A stretch of 64,000 bases of DNA from Buddleja alternifolia (GCA_019426215.1 CM033400.1:15918568-15982567), one strand, 5' to 3'; counted from the first letter of the stretch, positions 22,721-35,347 are shown. Numbers and translations: made by a program. Notes: generated from the letters alone by a model not told the origin.

Positions 22721-25094
22721 CCGAGAGTGGAGTTTTAGCCATTTGGCTGTTACTTTGCAAAAACGGAAAAACATTAGCATTCAATCATCGATCATATCCA
22801 CATGAAATTATGGAAATTTTAACATCATATGTGCTCCCACTGCTTTTCGAATTCCATCACCCCACTGACAGAAGATAGACAATGTAACAATTTCCAGTGG
22901 ACTCGAGCGTCAAATGTCATGACTGCATTCCACGACTCGTGAGATAATGGGTGGAAACATTTGATCAGGCGCGACGGATCTATCCACGTCCAAGTAGTTC
23001 TCGAGATGTTTGCTTCACATTTCATGTACATCACGAGAACACGATGCAACCGTACACTAGTCTGCGTTTAAGTCCGACCCATCAAATTCTCACAGCATAA
23101 CAGTAGCCAGGTGGTCCCACGACTCATGGACGACTCCTGAGCGAAACTGAAATCCATGTGCACTTTTAGTATGACTATCTTGTCACATCGAAGGCCTAGT
23201 TGTGAGATCAGTACACTTAACTTGCCACCATTCCACGACTCATGAGACAATGATGACAAGCCGCGCTATTCCCTCTCACATCTAATAATAGAAGGCAATG
23301 GACCTAATCAAGTGGCTTCTGGGCCCCCGATTTCTCCATTTATGGACTTATTATTTTAATATGGGGTTTTCACATGCAAGGTCTCACCATTTTCAGTTAT
23401 TTATCTTTCTTAAGTGATCATGCAACATAGCATACTAAGATACTAAGGATAAATAACAACAAGCATGCTATACACAAAGTGGTAAATGTAATCCTAGTCA
23501 AGCCAATCCTAAAAAAACACCCCGAGCCATCAAGGTGTCGACCAATCTAATGTAACGACCCGGACCCTACACTAAGGTCTTCACAGCTCCTCAAGTTTGA
23601 ACATATGCATCATCGTCTTCAAGATGTATTCATCTTCGTCTTCAAATTACAACAATACAAGGAAAAAGAAAACCTCACCCTCTCATGTACATAAAATGAA
23701 AACATGACACACAAGCCTCAAATTAAGATGACTAGTCTATGGCTCGAACCGGATCACCACATAATGCTTGCTCACATCATGCTTTCATAAACATAAATTT
23801 ACCGACTTTAATTAAAGACAATCTAATTCAATTAGTGGACAGAAAAACTTCAAAAAATCCCATGAAAAATCATAATTCGCCATTAATCCGAAAATTAATT
23901 CAATTTTCAAAACTCTAATATTATTCTATTCTAGGAACCAATTAATATCATATTAATTTTACAAGAACTAAATAGATACACGTTTTGAAAAACCAATGAA
24001 AAAAACCGATTTCAAAAAATATTTATTTTATTCAATTTCCAAAGTCCATAAAATAGCAATTATATCTCATTCTTGAAATTCAAATAAAACTTACATTCTT
24101 TGAAAGTCCATGAAGAAGTCCACTTCTTCATTTAATCATAAAGGCCTCAAATTTTAAAGAACATTCGATTTCATTTCAATATCGAAAGTCAATAAAATAG
24201 CAATTTTATCTCGTCCTTTCGAAATTCAAATGAAAACCCATAATAAAAGCTAAGAAGAAATCCATTTCTTCAATGGGTTAATTTCAAAAATTCAATTTTA
24301 TTCTAATTTCGAAAGTCAATAAAATATCAATTTTATTTCGTCCTTTCAAAAATTTATTTCCATTTTCAAAAACTCAATTTTATTTTAACCTCGAAAGTTA
24401 ATAAAATACTAATGTTATTTCGTCCTTTCAAAATATAAATAAAAGCCCATGTTTTTTGAAAAGTCTATTTTTAGGTCCAAACCCAAAATATATATACAAT
24501 TGCATAAACATAAATTACAAAATAACCCCAAATGGCCAAATTGCAATTTAACAAAATTCAGGAAAAACCTTGGATCCCTACTGTCGACAACGGCTCATTT
24601 CTGATTTAACGAGGCAGCAGCTGCGCTGCTCAGAAATTGAGTCATCGTGCGCGGCAGCATCGCCATAGGCAGAGCCGCCCACGCTGGCTGCACAACAGCA
24701 AGTCGCTGTCCGCGACGACCGCCACGCGCACAACTCCTCTGCTGTTAGAGCATGGGGTCGCAACAGCGACCTCGCCGTACGTCGTCTAGTGAGCCGACAG
24801 TTATGGGTGCACCTGGCTTAAGCCCATTTTCGTCATCTCTCGGTGAATAACGGTGCATGAATTCTCATGCAATTTCATGGCATAAAAAATGTAGCAATCC
24901 AAGTTTTACAAAAAACGTAATTTTTAGATTTCAAAAAATTTATTATTTAGATCTAAATCAATTTTCAGATTTAAACGATTTATTTGGTCCAAAAATAAAA
25001 TCAGAAAATCCAATCCATTTTACATGCGATAAAATAAATTTAAAGTATATAAACATAAACACATACAAAGAATCCGAGCCATGTCAAAATCTTG
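22721..25094 (-). other. Long noncoding leader of element D
   Basis: About 2.4 kb between primer site and gag with no credible ORF. It includes a GC-rich island (about 24580-24800) roughly 300 nt after the primer site, mirroring the GC-rich island in element C's leader. It also includes a diverged repeat, with CATTCCACGACTC.TGAGA.AATG near 22927 and 23228 and a partial copy near 23116. The AT-rich stretch 23800-24500 contains several near-repeats of 'gaaagtcaataaaatagcaatt'. Additional unrecognised insertions may be hidden here. Confidence 0.4.
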
Positions 25095-25106
25095 GCTCTG
25101 ATACCA
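25095..25106 (-). promoter_or_regulatory. Element D primer-binding site (initiator tRNA-Met)
   Basis: The minus strand reads TGGTATCAGAGC, the standard plant Copia primer site complementary to the 3' end of initiator tRNA-Met. It lies 1 nt from the LTR end at 25108. Confidence 0.85.
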
Positions 25107-25107
25107 C

Positions 25108-25886
25108 TGTTAGGATCTCAGTAAAAGCCCTCGGGAACACCAGAGCAGTGCAAGGTACAAATTTAAAAATTAAAGCGGCATATCTGAAATTAGGGCTAGG
25201 TAGACAAGGTATCATCGGATTTAAAACTATCCTAAGAGGAAGTTTTCTCGTGTTTACCTCTTGAAGAACAAAAAGTAGCAACGTCTTTTTATACTACTCC
25301 TTGCTACACCACTCCAGATGGATTTTCCCTAGCGCCCCAAGTGTTGTGCCTCTAAATTTCACATCTTAGCTCGTACCCTCAATTATCTCCACCATTGCTA
25401 GCCAAGAGAATATCGAATTTTGGCTTATGAGAAATAGGTAGGAATATATTTTGGTGTTCTTCGTACTCAACACATGAGTTGTAGGAAGTTCTTGTGAAAG
25501 AGATGCAGAGAAAAGAAGAGAGAAAGAAAAGAAACAAAAAAACTTAGTTTTCAACTTATGAAAAACTCTTAAAACTTAATTGATTAAAACAACAATACAT
25601 GTATATATATATATATATGGGGTACATACACGCCCCACACACACACACACTTATGTAGGCGTGTGATACATATATATGTACATGCAATTTTATTTTATTT
25701 ATTTTTCTTTCTTTTTCAAACTCTATTCCTTAATTAATTGGATACTTTTCCAACTAATTAGATATTTCCATATATTTGATATCATATCAAATATACTATA
25801 TCTATCCAAGAAGATCTTTCCATATCAATTAGTCAACTAATTAATTAGAATAGATAACACCAAATATATTATAAGATATATTAAAT
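25108..25886 (-). repeat. Truncated 5' LTR of element D
   Basis: Homologous to 4885 onward: shared blocks include 'aaggtacaaatttaaaaatt' and 'actatcctaagaggaag'. Similarity stops abruptly at about 25886, leaving about 780 of an expected 2137 bp, so a deletion removed the outer part and any target duplication. The AT run at about 25601-25618 corresponds to a repeat-rich part of the other copy. Confidence 0.7.
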
Positions 25887-25998
25887 TGGCAGTGCCGTTA
25901 AAGGGCTAGTCAGGGATATTTGAAGTTTATATTTTGGTCCATATATATTATTTTGGGGATTTTTGAAGTTTTTATTAGTAGATGAGTATAATTGATGC

Positions 25999-27777
25999 TG
26001 TTGTGAATTCTGGTTCATGCGCAGCAGAAACGTAAAACATATCCGGATTCACAATCGGATCACTTTTGAGTTTTAAAGATTTTGTAAATTTCAAAAATTG
26101 AAAAAGATGAAATCAAATTTCATCTAATTACTAACCTTTGATATGAATCAAAATCTTGATCTTTTGAATAACAGCAATTGAATAACTCCTGTCTTTAGAT
26201 ATTACGCCGGAAGAAGCTTGAAGAAAACTCCATCACCTTTGCACTCCTGGAGGCCGACGGCTAAAGGGGAGGAGAGAGATTTTTCTCTTCTTCTTTCTTT
26301 GCTATCAAGTTAATTGCGAGAGCTTATGGTTTTTAAACTAGGTAGTTAAGTATATATAAGGAGTGATGGGCTTTGAATTAATTAATTCCTTGAGCCTATT
26401 AGACTCTTATACACAAGCCTACCACACACGCCCATGTCATCCAATATTGGGCTAAGTTGACTTTTAACTTAGTCCAATTATTCATTTAGTCTAACATATT
26501 TTTATCTAATTAAAATATGATATTAATTAATAATGTTCTAAATTAAATAATCTAATTGTTAATTTAGAATAGGATGACTATAATAAATACATCTAATTAT
26601 TTATTATTAATAATTTATTTCCATTACTTCAATTGATCAAGTAAATTAATTTGTTTATAATAATACATCTAATTATTTATTATTAATTTATTTCCATTAA
26701 TCCAATCAATCAAATAAATCAATTTTCTCATCAAATGGCAAATTACCTGAGTTATGTATTTGACAATGAAAGAATTTTCTTCCCTCAATTCCTTTAAAGT
26801 GTGACTCTCTAGGTTTATCTCAATTGGCATTGGGAGAAAACCAAGGACGTGAGTGTTACCTAGCCAGTCTCGTGGACTCACACCGAAAACCCAATTGAGA
26901 TGAATATATTAGATCAATACGAACCTTTAGGTCACAGACACCCTATTAGTATAAGCCTTTCACTATAACATCCCGATCGAGTGAGAGTCATAGTTTGTGT
27001 CAAACTCACAGGACTCGATGTTGTGCTTTATGAATCATAGTAAGATGAAATTACTAAACTACCCTTGTGTACTATACACAAGTTAGTTTTCCTACTTTGG
27101 CCAAAGACTTATAATTTCATTTACCTATTATTGCACAAGACGTTAACTCGTTTACTACTCGAGATAGTGAATCCCATATTAATAATCACCGAACATTTAT
27201 CACTTGTTCTTCTAAACCGCACTTCGAGTTTGATCCCACCAAAGGGTGAATTAGATCTAACTACTCTAATAACTCGTTTAGTGTCACAAGTCCAATCTAC
27301 GTAAATCCTCAGGTCTAAGGCTCACGTACACTACCGTGACTAATTATTAAATCATTGACAGTGAACGAGTAATTACTCATGTGATTGAATTACGGTGAGT
27401 CGTGTTCGAATATATCAATTCCATTGATATATCTATCGCAGGAGCTCCCACCATCTAAAGTGACCGACTGACAATCCTTGTCAAATCTTGCTTCATACAA
27501 GTCTGGTCTTAACGCCCAATTAAGACTCTTCGACTTGCGAACTCTAGTTTAAGTAAACAAGGAACCGACATTTCTATTGTCGTTCTCCTCGAACCATGAG
27601 GAGTAGAAGTTCCCTCTTGATTACTCGGAGCCTATTTGTTCAATATTTATATTAATGTCATCAAGATTGATATGAACAAATCAAATGTATTTATTGATAA
27701 AAAGAGTTTGTACAACATAAAGATAAATACCTTAATTAATCTAATTCCTCTATGGCATGAAGGACATAATCCTAACA
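25999..27777 (-). mobile_element. Probable solo LTR (Copia-type)
   Basis: On the minus strand it starts TGTTAGGATTATG (27777) and ends at 25999 (plus strand TGTTGTGAATTC). It is flanked by GATGC (25994-25998) and AATGC (27778-27782), a 4-of-5 target duplication. Blocks are shared with the LTRs at 40129 and 61195, such as the 'aggaattagatt' start region and the '...gggagct...' block. No internal region is present. Confidence 0.65.
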
Positions 27778-27782
27778 AATGC

Positions 27783-28153
27783 AACATCTGTGTGTCATAT
27801 ACATAGCCACCTGGTAACTTATTCATATTGTAACTAGAGAGTGTCGAATAATGCAAGAGATGATTTTTATAAGTGTTCCTACATCATAGAAGGTGATAAA
27901 AGCAATCAGCTACCCTTTTGCTAGGTTCAATTGTAATGAGAGTATAGGGCCAATAGGTGGGTATGTAGTGGATAGAAAACATCATTTTTATACCTTCCAT
28001 TATCTTGATTGCGTAGGTTTATTTGAATTGATGATATTCTACGTCCGATCCAACTTTTGTGTTTACTTCCTATTCATGATGTTTTTTTAAAAAAAGTTGT
28101 GTTTCCATGTTCACATATGTCAATATAGCTAAAGGGTAATTTAAAATCAAAAC
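27783..28153. other. Unassigned sequence
   Basis: About 370 bp between a solo LTR and a MITE. It has a short open frame (27893-28090, plus) with no recognised motif. Joined across the solo LTR it continues 25887-25998. I see no supportable gene. Confidence 0.3.
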
Positions 28154-28156
28154 TAA

Positions 28157-29645
28157 CTGCTCGATTGGCATATTGGAATGAGTTGGGAATGAAATGGGCA
28201 TTCCTGAGTCCATTCCCAAACTTATATTTGGTATGTTTCAGTGTTAGGAATGACCATTCTCATAGAAATCCATATTCCAAAAAGTATAGACTAGTCATTC
28301 CTTCTCTTCTTTATGGGTTTAGCCATTCCTGATTCACCAGGAATCAACTAATATTTACTTTTGCCAAAATTATCCCCTCCCACACAATAAAATGGTTTAA
28401 AAAAATTAACGCAAAAGTTATACTCGTGCCCCCGACATATAATGATTAATAATTTCAAATTACTTTTTAAATAATGCTAAAGTCCAAGAAAAATAAAATA
28501 ATAAAATATATCAATAAATAAATATAAATTCAAAATAATATGTTTGAGCCCAATAAATAATAGTTTCATTATGTAAAATTTTAACAATAATAATTTGATT
28601 AAAAATGTTAGAAAAATATGAAAAATTACTGGAATGCATTGAAAAATTTGGGGAATAATAAATATTGTTCCAATAAAAAACATTTTCATTGTAAAGTAAT
28701 CCACCAATAATGAAAATAACGCAAAATTTAGATTATTGAGTATAAGTAATGGTGCCTTCGGCTTATAGTCAACGGGGGTGAATTCTATTTTTTTTTTTCG
28801 TCTCACTTTACTCATTATCTGCATTTTGTCTTTTAGTTCTTTCTTAAAAAAATAAATAATCAAATTTTTAAAATTTCTAGGTCGTCTAGTATAAAAAAAA
28901 ACCTAATTAGATATAAATTTATTCCGGGTTAATGTATAATACAAAGACATTTATAAAAGAATATAATTCTTTTTCAACTTAAAAATTAAAAATTAAAATA
29001 AATGTTCCAACTTCAAGAAGTGATATTTCCAACCTTTTTATTACTAGATAAAATACAATATCAATGTATTAATTGTTACGTTATAATCAACCTTAGTTTT
29101 TCCATAAGTTGCGAAATTTTAGGTGTTTATTAGTGTTAACCGTGTGTCTTATGCCATGAACTATAAAACAAGTAGCTCGTATTCATAGATGAAACACATG
29201 CTTTTAGGTTGCACATTGATCAAAGTTTAACTTACAGTATAATAAATATAAAATATCAGTGTAATATCTCATTTTGTTTTTAATTGAAATCACAATTTTA
29301 TTTGCAAATTTGCATACAATTTAAACTTATTACATATTACATGCTTCAAAGGATAATACCATTTGTTGTACATATATGCGAATACCATATATTTAGAAAA
29401 TGAATTATATTTTTGAAAAAAAAAACTAAAGGGTTATTTGGTCTTTAAGAATAATTCATTCCATTTCATTCTAATCGTTCATTTCTAGTTACCAAACATG
29501 GAACTTGAATGGACTAAGGAATGATGATTTCATTCCATTCTCATTCCTTCAACGTACAAGAATAGGATGTGTTACATTAACTTCATTCCATTCTCACCTT
29601 CATTCCATTCCCGCCCAATTTCATCCCTACATACCAATCGAGCCC
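28157..29645. mobile_element. PIF/Harbinger-like MITE or deletion derivative, 1489 bp
   Basis: Terminal inverted repeats: CTGCTCGATTGGCATATTGG on the left and, from the right, GGGCTCGATTGGTATGTAGG. It is flanked by TAA on both sides (28154-28156 and 29646-29648), the duplication type of PIF/Harbinger elements. Subterminal regions carry many GGAATG/CATTCC motifs in opposite orientations. The AT-rich centre has no transposase. The minus-strand ORF 28477-28863 is AT-driven and unconvincing. Confidence 0.7.
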
Positions 29646-29648
29646 TAA

Positions 29649-29916
29649 GATCTATATCTTTGTTTTTATAACTTTTTTCATAGCCAACAATTCCGAAAAA
29701 ACAAAATCAGGGTTGGAGAGTCTGACACCTCACATCTAGTTGACCAGTACCATATCATTGACACCCATCTTGAAGAATAACCCCAAGACAGAACTTTTAC
29801 TTGTTCAAATAACAATTAAGGTGAAGCAAGGTCAGGAATGACGAATCTCTTTATGATAAACAGATCCATTTTGCAGGTCCATTATTACAAGTAGTTCCTA
29901 TAAAGGATCGGACTAA

Positions 29917-29950
<34 letters not shown>

Positions 29951-30184
29951 CTTGAATTCTCGATGTAGATGCTACATAGTTGGTTCTCATCTTTCAGAGA
30001 CTACAAATTTGTAGGAGCATCTGTTGACAAAAAGATCACCCTAAGATGATCTTTTCATGGCTATTGAGAACGAATTAAATCAAACGGTTCTATTTCTCCC
30101 GGGGATGTCCTCAAACATAGGGTATCAATTGAAATAGGATATCCAAATGGGATGGGATAGTGTTGTGAAAATCAATTTACCATT
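29649..30184. other. Unassigned sequence with (AT)n microsatellite
   Basis: No gene or repeat recognised apart from an AT run of about 14 units at 29919-29946. Confidence 0.4.
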
Positions 30185-30800
30185 AGAAGTTTTGATAATC
30201 ATATTTAGGATTCGTGTTAGACCCCAAAAATTATTTAAATTTAATTTCCATAGAAAATTTGTATAGGGCAATGAAAATTGTACAGGTCATATAGTAGTTT
30301 TATTTAGGTCCATACTAAGCGAACAAGAGACCTGCAACGTTGATAGAATTATGAGTGAAACAATCAAGGCTGAGGATGAGATTAAGGCTGGGAGCCTAGA
30401 TGAAATGAAGGGTTCAGCCTCAACTAGCGTCGAGCGAAAGTGAGCACCTGAACTTGATTCGATTTCTGGGAAATTAATTTCTCCAACGGACATCTGATTT
30501 TGAAACGAATATTTATTGAAGGCATTTAATGATCATATGAGAGCATTTAATATGATAAGGATACAGGAGTTACGGATATGACCGACCACCTTACACTGCC
30601 GGGTTTTACAGTCTGCAGCGTGCTTTTGACAATGAATATTACATTGTGCAAGTTTAGATTGCCATTGTACGATATTGGCAGGCAACACTATGCAATGCAT
30701 AAGAAATGATCTCCTCAATGTCAATGTGAAGAAGGAGAGCGAATTAAAGTACGAAAGTTGAGAAACACTCAAAGAACCATTGGCATTACTTCTATAGGTG
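30185..30800 (+). repeat. Decayed fragment of the SIRE-like LTR family (A/B type)
   Basis: Contains 'gttagaccccaaaaa', 'gcatttaatatgataa' and 'acagtctgcag' in the same order as in the LTRs of elements A (41478-43046) and B (minus strand). It is heavily diverged and lacks both clear ends. Confidence 0.6.
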
Positions 30801-31754
30801 TGTACATTGGCTTGATCATGAGAAAAGCTTCATATAAATGAATTTTATGAGAATGATCTCCTTGAATGTGGCCAAGTTTTCTTAGTCTTGACCGTGGAAA
30901 TCCAAACTGCCATGAACGTGACGTTCCAAGACCATCTGCATCAACAACAACGCAACATTTGCTTCAAGCATAGTTAGCCCTGCAAGCACTTGTTTCCTCC
31001 TTTTCAGCCCACAACACTGGCATTAGACCTCCATATACTATTTTGTCCTAGTCAAGTATTTCCTAAACCTTATAGTTAAAGCTCCAAATCATAGCAATTC
31101 CAGTTACACAGACAAGGAGCATGGCGAGTGAAGGTATATGAAATACCACTAATGGAAATTCAGGGAATTCTCGTTAAGCATGATAAGGAAAGCAGAGCAG
31201 AATATGGATTTGTTGGAACCCCAAAAAACAGGAAAAGCAGAATTGCATTAACCACAGTGAAGGATGGATATTCAGAGAGTTGGAGTTGGTTGTTGCAACT
31301 GAAGAAACGGTAATCTCGTGAGATCCAAAAGTATCAATTGCAGTAATTGCTGAGGGATCCTCACCTTATATATGGTTAGAGGTAAAGACATGAACTGTCT
31401 TCTTCCAGTTGTTCGAGTGTAATTGTAAGCAAATATCACTAAAAGATAAAATACCAATTCATGCACTGCATTGCTCACTAGAAACTGAAATGTTAGCATT
31501 CAATGATTTCTACACAGAAATATTACTGATTTCAGTTCGATATGCAGTTTTCAAAGAGACTGATCAAGTACAAAGCGTTTACACATGTATTGATCAACAG
31601 TATCTCAAATTCAAAATTGAGGGCAATAAACATATAAAGTGGTGAGGCAGATAAATGAAAACAACCAAACAAGACTGAAAACCCAAAAATATATAAATAT
31701 ATAATATAATACATACATAATAAAAATGAGAACATCATGAAACAGGTGTTAAAA
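30801..31754. other. 3' flank of the RBD1-like gene
   Basis: No recognised gene. The first few hundred bases downstream of the stop codon (below 31755 on the minus strand) are the likely 3' UTR and termination region and are AT-rich. A short plus-strand ORF at 31128-31313 has no recognised motif. Confidence 0.4.
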
Positions 31755-32348
31755 TCATTGAAGAAAATAACCAGACAAAAAGAGGGCAAAGCCTAAAAGC
31801 AAGCCACCATATATAAGTAAAGCCTTTTGGCCAGAGGTAAGTGTATTACCACCTAATCCAAACTGCTGATTCTGAGCAAACCCAGCAATCTCCATACTCT
31901 TACTCTGGAAGAAGCTCTGCGAAGCCCCACAAGTCGGGCATCTCCAATCGTCGGGCAGCTTATCGAAGGGCAGGCCTGGTGGGATTGGATACGAAGGGTC
32001 CCCACTCGACTCATTATAATTATACCCACAAGATCTGCACTCGAATATTCCTGTGTTCACCACCGCAAACTTCTCCTCTAGCCTTCTCTTGTCGAATGTC
32101 TGCTCCGACTCGTCTTCTGCAGAAATGGGCTCATCCTCCAATTCTTGTGAAGAAGAAATGGGTTTGTCTTCCTTGGAGACATCGATGGATTTTATTGAAG
32201 TGGTGAGAGTTTTGGGTCTGTGAAGAGGAGGAGGGTTGTAAAATGTGAGATGGGGTTTCAGGAGTAGCCTTTGCGGTTGCGGTGGAGAGGCGGGTGTGGA
32301 GAGGTTGAAGAATGCCAAGGAAAGTCTGGTTGTGGAGGAAGCCATCAT
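31755..32348 (-). CDS. RBD1: Chloroplast rubredoxin, RBD1-like
   Basis: The only clear host gene. The 197-residue product has, in order: a Ser/Thr/Pro-rich basic N-terminus without acidic residues until about 56 (chloroplast transit peptide); an acidic linker (about 58-90); a rubredoxin domain with two iron-binding pairs, C104/C107 (CRSCGY) and C137/C140 (CPTCGA), and the YNESSGDPSYPIPPG loop; and one C-terminal membrane segment (about 175-194). This layout matches the membrane-anchored thylakoid rubredoxin RBD1/RubA, known to be needed for photosystem II assembly, probably through electron transfer. It is intronless. Met1 or Met2 could start; the choice is trivial. All four Cys are present, so it looks functional. 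The alternative, another plastid rubredoxin-like paralogue, cannot be excluded without alignment. Confidence 0.88.
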   Translation of the reverse strand: MMASSTTRLSLAFFNLSTPASPPQPQRLLLKPHLTFYNPPPLHRPKTLTTSIKSIDVSKEDKPISSSQELEDEPISAEDESEQTFDKRRLEEKFAVVNTGIFECRSCGYNYNESSGDPSYPIPPGLPFDKLPDDWRCPTCGASQSFFQSKSMEIAGFAQNQQFGLGGNTLTSGQKALLIYGGLLLGFALFLSGYFLQ

Positions 32349-32861
32349 GATATCTGTGTCAGTGTGTTATTTGGCTCTCTTTCTTTTTTCTTTTCATCAT
32401 TTGGTGTTACGATTTGTTTTGGAAGAATTGTGTTGATATGTGTGGCTCCAAATGCCCCAATAAATGAAAAATGATTTCTCATACAAGGAATACATATATA
32501 ATATGCTCTGATGATATGCCTTCTTACGCTGGTCTTACATGGGAGGTGGACTAATGTGGATAAAGTAATTATCAATGCAACCCATGTTGGTTTAGTGTAA
32601 TCGGATAAAAAAATATTGGGTTATGTAATCGAATAAAAAATGGGTCGGAGCAAGTGAGAACGGGCAGAAAAAATAAAACAAATGGACAAAACACATGGTG
32701 AAAGCCACGTCGAAGCCAGTAGCCCAACGCTGCAATGTTCGGCTGACGGGTAGTTTTCTTGGGTAAACGCGTTTTTGAATTATTTTTATTCCTTTTTTGG
32801 TTTACTAGTGCATTCAAGCAAGTGATAACGGGGAGCAAAAAGCATAAAATGGACGAAACAC
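32349..32861 (-). promoter_or_regulatory. Upstream region of the RBD1-like gene
   Basis: About 510 bp between the start codon and a MITE at 32865. On the minus strand, a TATA-like ATTATATATG element at about 32497-32507 lies some 150 bp upstream of the ATG. The TATA call is by eye only. Any more distal control element must lie beyond the MITE or within it. Confidence 0.35.
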
Positions 32862-32864
32862 TAA

Positions 32865-33369
32865 GGCCTTGTTTGTTTATGTTTTCAAATTCCATTTTTA
32901 ATATTCTGAATCACAAAATTCTAAAAATCCATAATACAAATTATTTTCATTTAAATTCTACTTAACTTTTTCAATTCCCCATATAACTACCTATCACTCA
33001 CTATATCAATCATTTCACACATTTATCAATCAACATCATTTCCTCCAATCATTACTTTTCTATTCAATCTTCCACTTTTACTATATATTAATAATAAATT
33101 TCAAATTTCAAATTTCAAATTTCAAAATATATTAATATTAAATTAACTTTATATATCTATCTATCTTATTCTATTATTTATTTATTCACATAATCATTAT
33201 ACAAATAACTAACTCAATTATTTAATTCATATTTCACAAATTTCAACCACTATTTAAAAACATAAGCAAACACAACACACATCACATCAATTCTCATACG
33301 AATCCATGTAGTACGCATTTCCCGAGAAATTTTCAGAATTTCATCTCAAAAACATAAACAAACAGAGCC
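32865..33369. mobile_element. PIF/Harbinger (Tourist-like) MITE, 505 bp
   Basis: The left end is GGCCTTGTTTGTTTATGTTTT and the right end, reversed, is GGCTCTGTTTGTTTATGTTTT (one mismatch region at positions 4-5). TAA duplications lie at 32862-32864 and 33370-33372. The AT-rich interior has no ORF. Confidence 0.8.
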
Positions 33370-33582
33370 TAAATTTTCTGGAAAGAACTAATTTTAAGAA
33401 AATATAAGAAAATACTGAATTTTCAAAATCCATAATTTAGAACAATGACGTAGCGCACAGTGGTGTCTCTCCAACGATAACTCAACGATAGTGCTAGCGA
33501 GACAACTCCGATGTTGTTTTTCGCACCTACTACCATGACTCCATCATAGAAACACCTCCAACATTTTTTCAGTTTTGTTGGT

Positions 33583-34176
33583 CCCAAGTGACAAACGAAA
33601 AGGGTGTAGAAGAGAGAGGTGAATAGACCCTTAAGTTTTCTTGGACTTCAAAAATTTTCATACTTCACAAAGTGTTTTGAACGCTTCAGAAAGCTAGACG
33701 CTTGTCGAGCATCTGTTTGAAGATTGTTTTAGAAAGATAGCCTAGACACAAGGTTTGAATGCTTAACAAAAGTAGGGTTTAGCTTTCAACGCTTAGATCA
33801 GGATTAGCACAACATAAATGATTTTTAGTCTTCTTTTTTATGAAGATTGAGCGCTCAGATTTTACTTAGTAGCTTTGCTTGGTTTGCACGTCAGAGTGTT
33901 GTATGTATGCTTTTATGTATGATAAACATTAAGATAAAATAAATAACACAATTATTTGTAAGGTTCGTTAGGTAATATAATCCCAATTATGTCCTTCTTC
34001 TTCGGTTTTCACTTGGAAGAATTCACTAATTGATTCTCGATGTTTCACAAAGACAACTTCTACAATACAATGAATAAATCAAAGGTAGTATCATCAAACT
34101 CTTTGATCAAACAAATTTGAGCTCAGAAATAATAAGATCTTCAACTTTGACTTCACACAGATTCCGAGGGTAGATG
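33583..34176 (-). repeat. Fragment of the SIRE-like LTR family
   Basis: Starts TGTTGGTCCCAAGTG like the LTRs at 47381 and 59616. It shares 'gaatagacccttaag', 'aaggttcgtt.ggt' and 'tttgacttcacacagat' with them. It is interrupted at 34177 by another LTR. The 210 bp before it (33373-33582) hold nothing I recognise. Confidence 0.7.
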
Positions 34177-35347
34177 TGTTGGGTTGGGTAATCCCCAAGG
34201 TAGGTTAACACAGCGAAATATTAAAAATTTAAATAGTCCTACCCCAAAATAGGATTATGGCCGGTTTAATCAAACTAATATATAAAACTAATGTTGTGAA
34301 AACTGGACTGGACCGAACAGTCGGACCGGTTAAAACTGGAACCGGTCATTAATCCGGTCCAGTTGTGCTCAAAACCCTTTCAGGGCTCAAAACCGGTCAA
34401 TATCGCGGTGCAATTGGTAAAAACGGTCAAAACCGGTAAAACCAGGCGGTTTTGAAAATAAATGAAATCCAACCTTTTAAAATCTAAAAATCTGAAATTG
34501 CCCCCCCCCCCCCTCCCAAATATAAGAAATACATATTTTTTTTTCATATTCTCATATATATATATATAGAAAATACATTTTTTTTTCATATTTTCATATT
34601 TTATATATTTAATAGTATATTAATTATTATTTATTACATAATTATGCGTCAGTGGTTGACCCGACGGTTGAACAGGTGACCCGTGACCCTATCACTTTTT
34701 CGATTCGCTGTCCGGTCCGGTTTTCAGAACACTGTATAAAACTACGAAGTGAAAACCTTGCGCTATACGTTTCACGCTATTTCCCTCGTACAAGTTTCTG
34801 ATCAAGCAACCCAAACAAAAATCCCATAGCCTAATTTCCGTGTATTCCCGTCGGCCTCCATGAAATTCTGAGCTCCGATTTTTATTCCTTTTGTATCTCC
34901 AAGCGATCAAAACGTCTCGCCTCTAAGATGTATCCACACCTCCATATAGTTCCCAATAATTATATATATGGTGCTAGCCTATATAATTATTCTAAATCTA
35001 ATCTAGGTTTAATATATGAAGGTTGGAATATTATGTGTGAAAGATTAAGCTCAACACATGAGCAAAACCTTATCAAAATAATAGGGCTAGGGGCGGCTAC
35101 TTAGAGAAAAATAGAACAAATTTTTTCTCTCTTTTCTTATGTGTTGGACGAAAATTTCATTTTTTCAAAAAAAAGTGTGTATTTTTCTTAACACATATAT
35201 TTATAGAAAGACTCCTAGATTTAATTTACTAGGAAGTCAAGATGAAATCAAATCTCCAATATTTGATTTTCATCTAATCTTAAGTAAATTCAATTAAGAA
35301 ATTTTCTTAAAACAAGGAACTTAGTCAATAAGCTAACTAATTGATAG
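34177..35347 (-). repeat. Partial Copia-type LTR carrying a MITE
   Basis: Begins TGTTGGGTTGGG. It contains the LTR block 'ctctaagatgtatccacacctcc' (34923-34945), seen in related form at about 5127 and, reversed, at about 9355. It is cut off at the right by the LTR starting at 35348. The interval 34290-34734 is a separate DNA transposon. Confidence 0.5.
34290..34734. mobile_element. MITE with 9-bp target duplication (MULE-like?)
   Basis: Imperfect terminal inverted repeats: AATGTTGTGAAAACTGGAC versus reversed right end AGTGTTCTGAAAACCGGAC. The element lies between two copies of TATAAAACT (34281-34289 and 34735-34743). A 9-bp duplication fits Mutator-like elements, while hAT (8 bp) is the alternative. 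The left half is dense in ACCGGT/AACCGG motifs, and a C12 tract lies near 34501-34512. Confidence 0.65.

Noticed and set aside
22825..23259. Short minus-strand ORFs sharing 'LSHESWN'
   Set aside because: They arise from a diverged DNA repeat in the element D leader; stops separate them and no domain is recognisable.
24857..25264. 135-codon plus-strand ORF
   Set aside because: Crosses the element D leader, primer site and LTR boundary; not a gene.
28477..28863. 128-codon minus-strand ORF inside the Harbinger-like element
   Set aside because: Composition is Ile/Leu/Phe/Lys-rich as expected from AT-rich DNA; no transposase motif.
31841..32206. 121-codon plus-strand ORF opposite the rubredoxin gene
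   Set aside because: Shadow of the RBD1-like coding sequence on the other strand.
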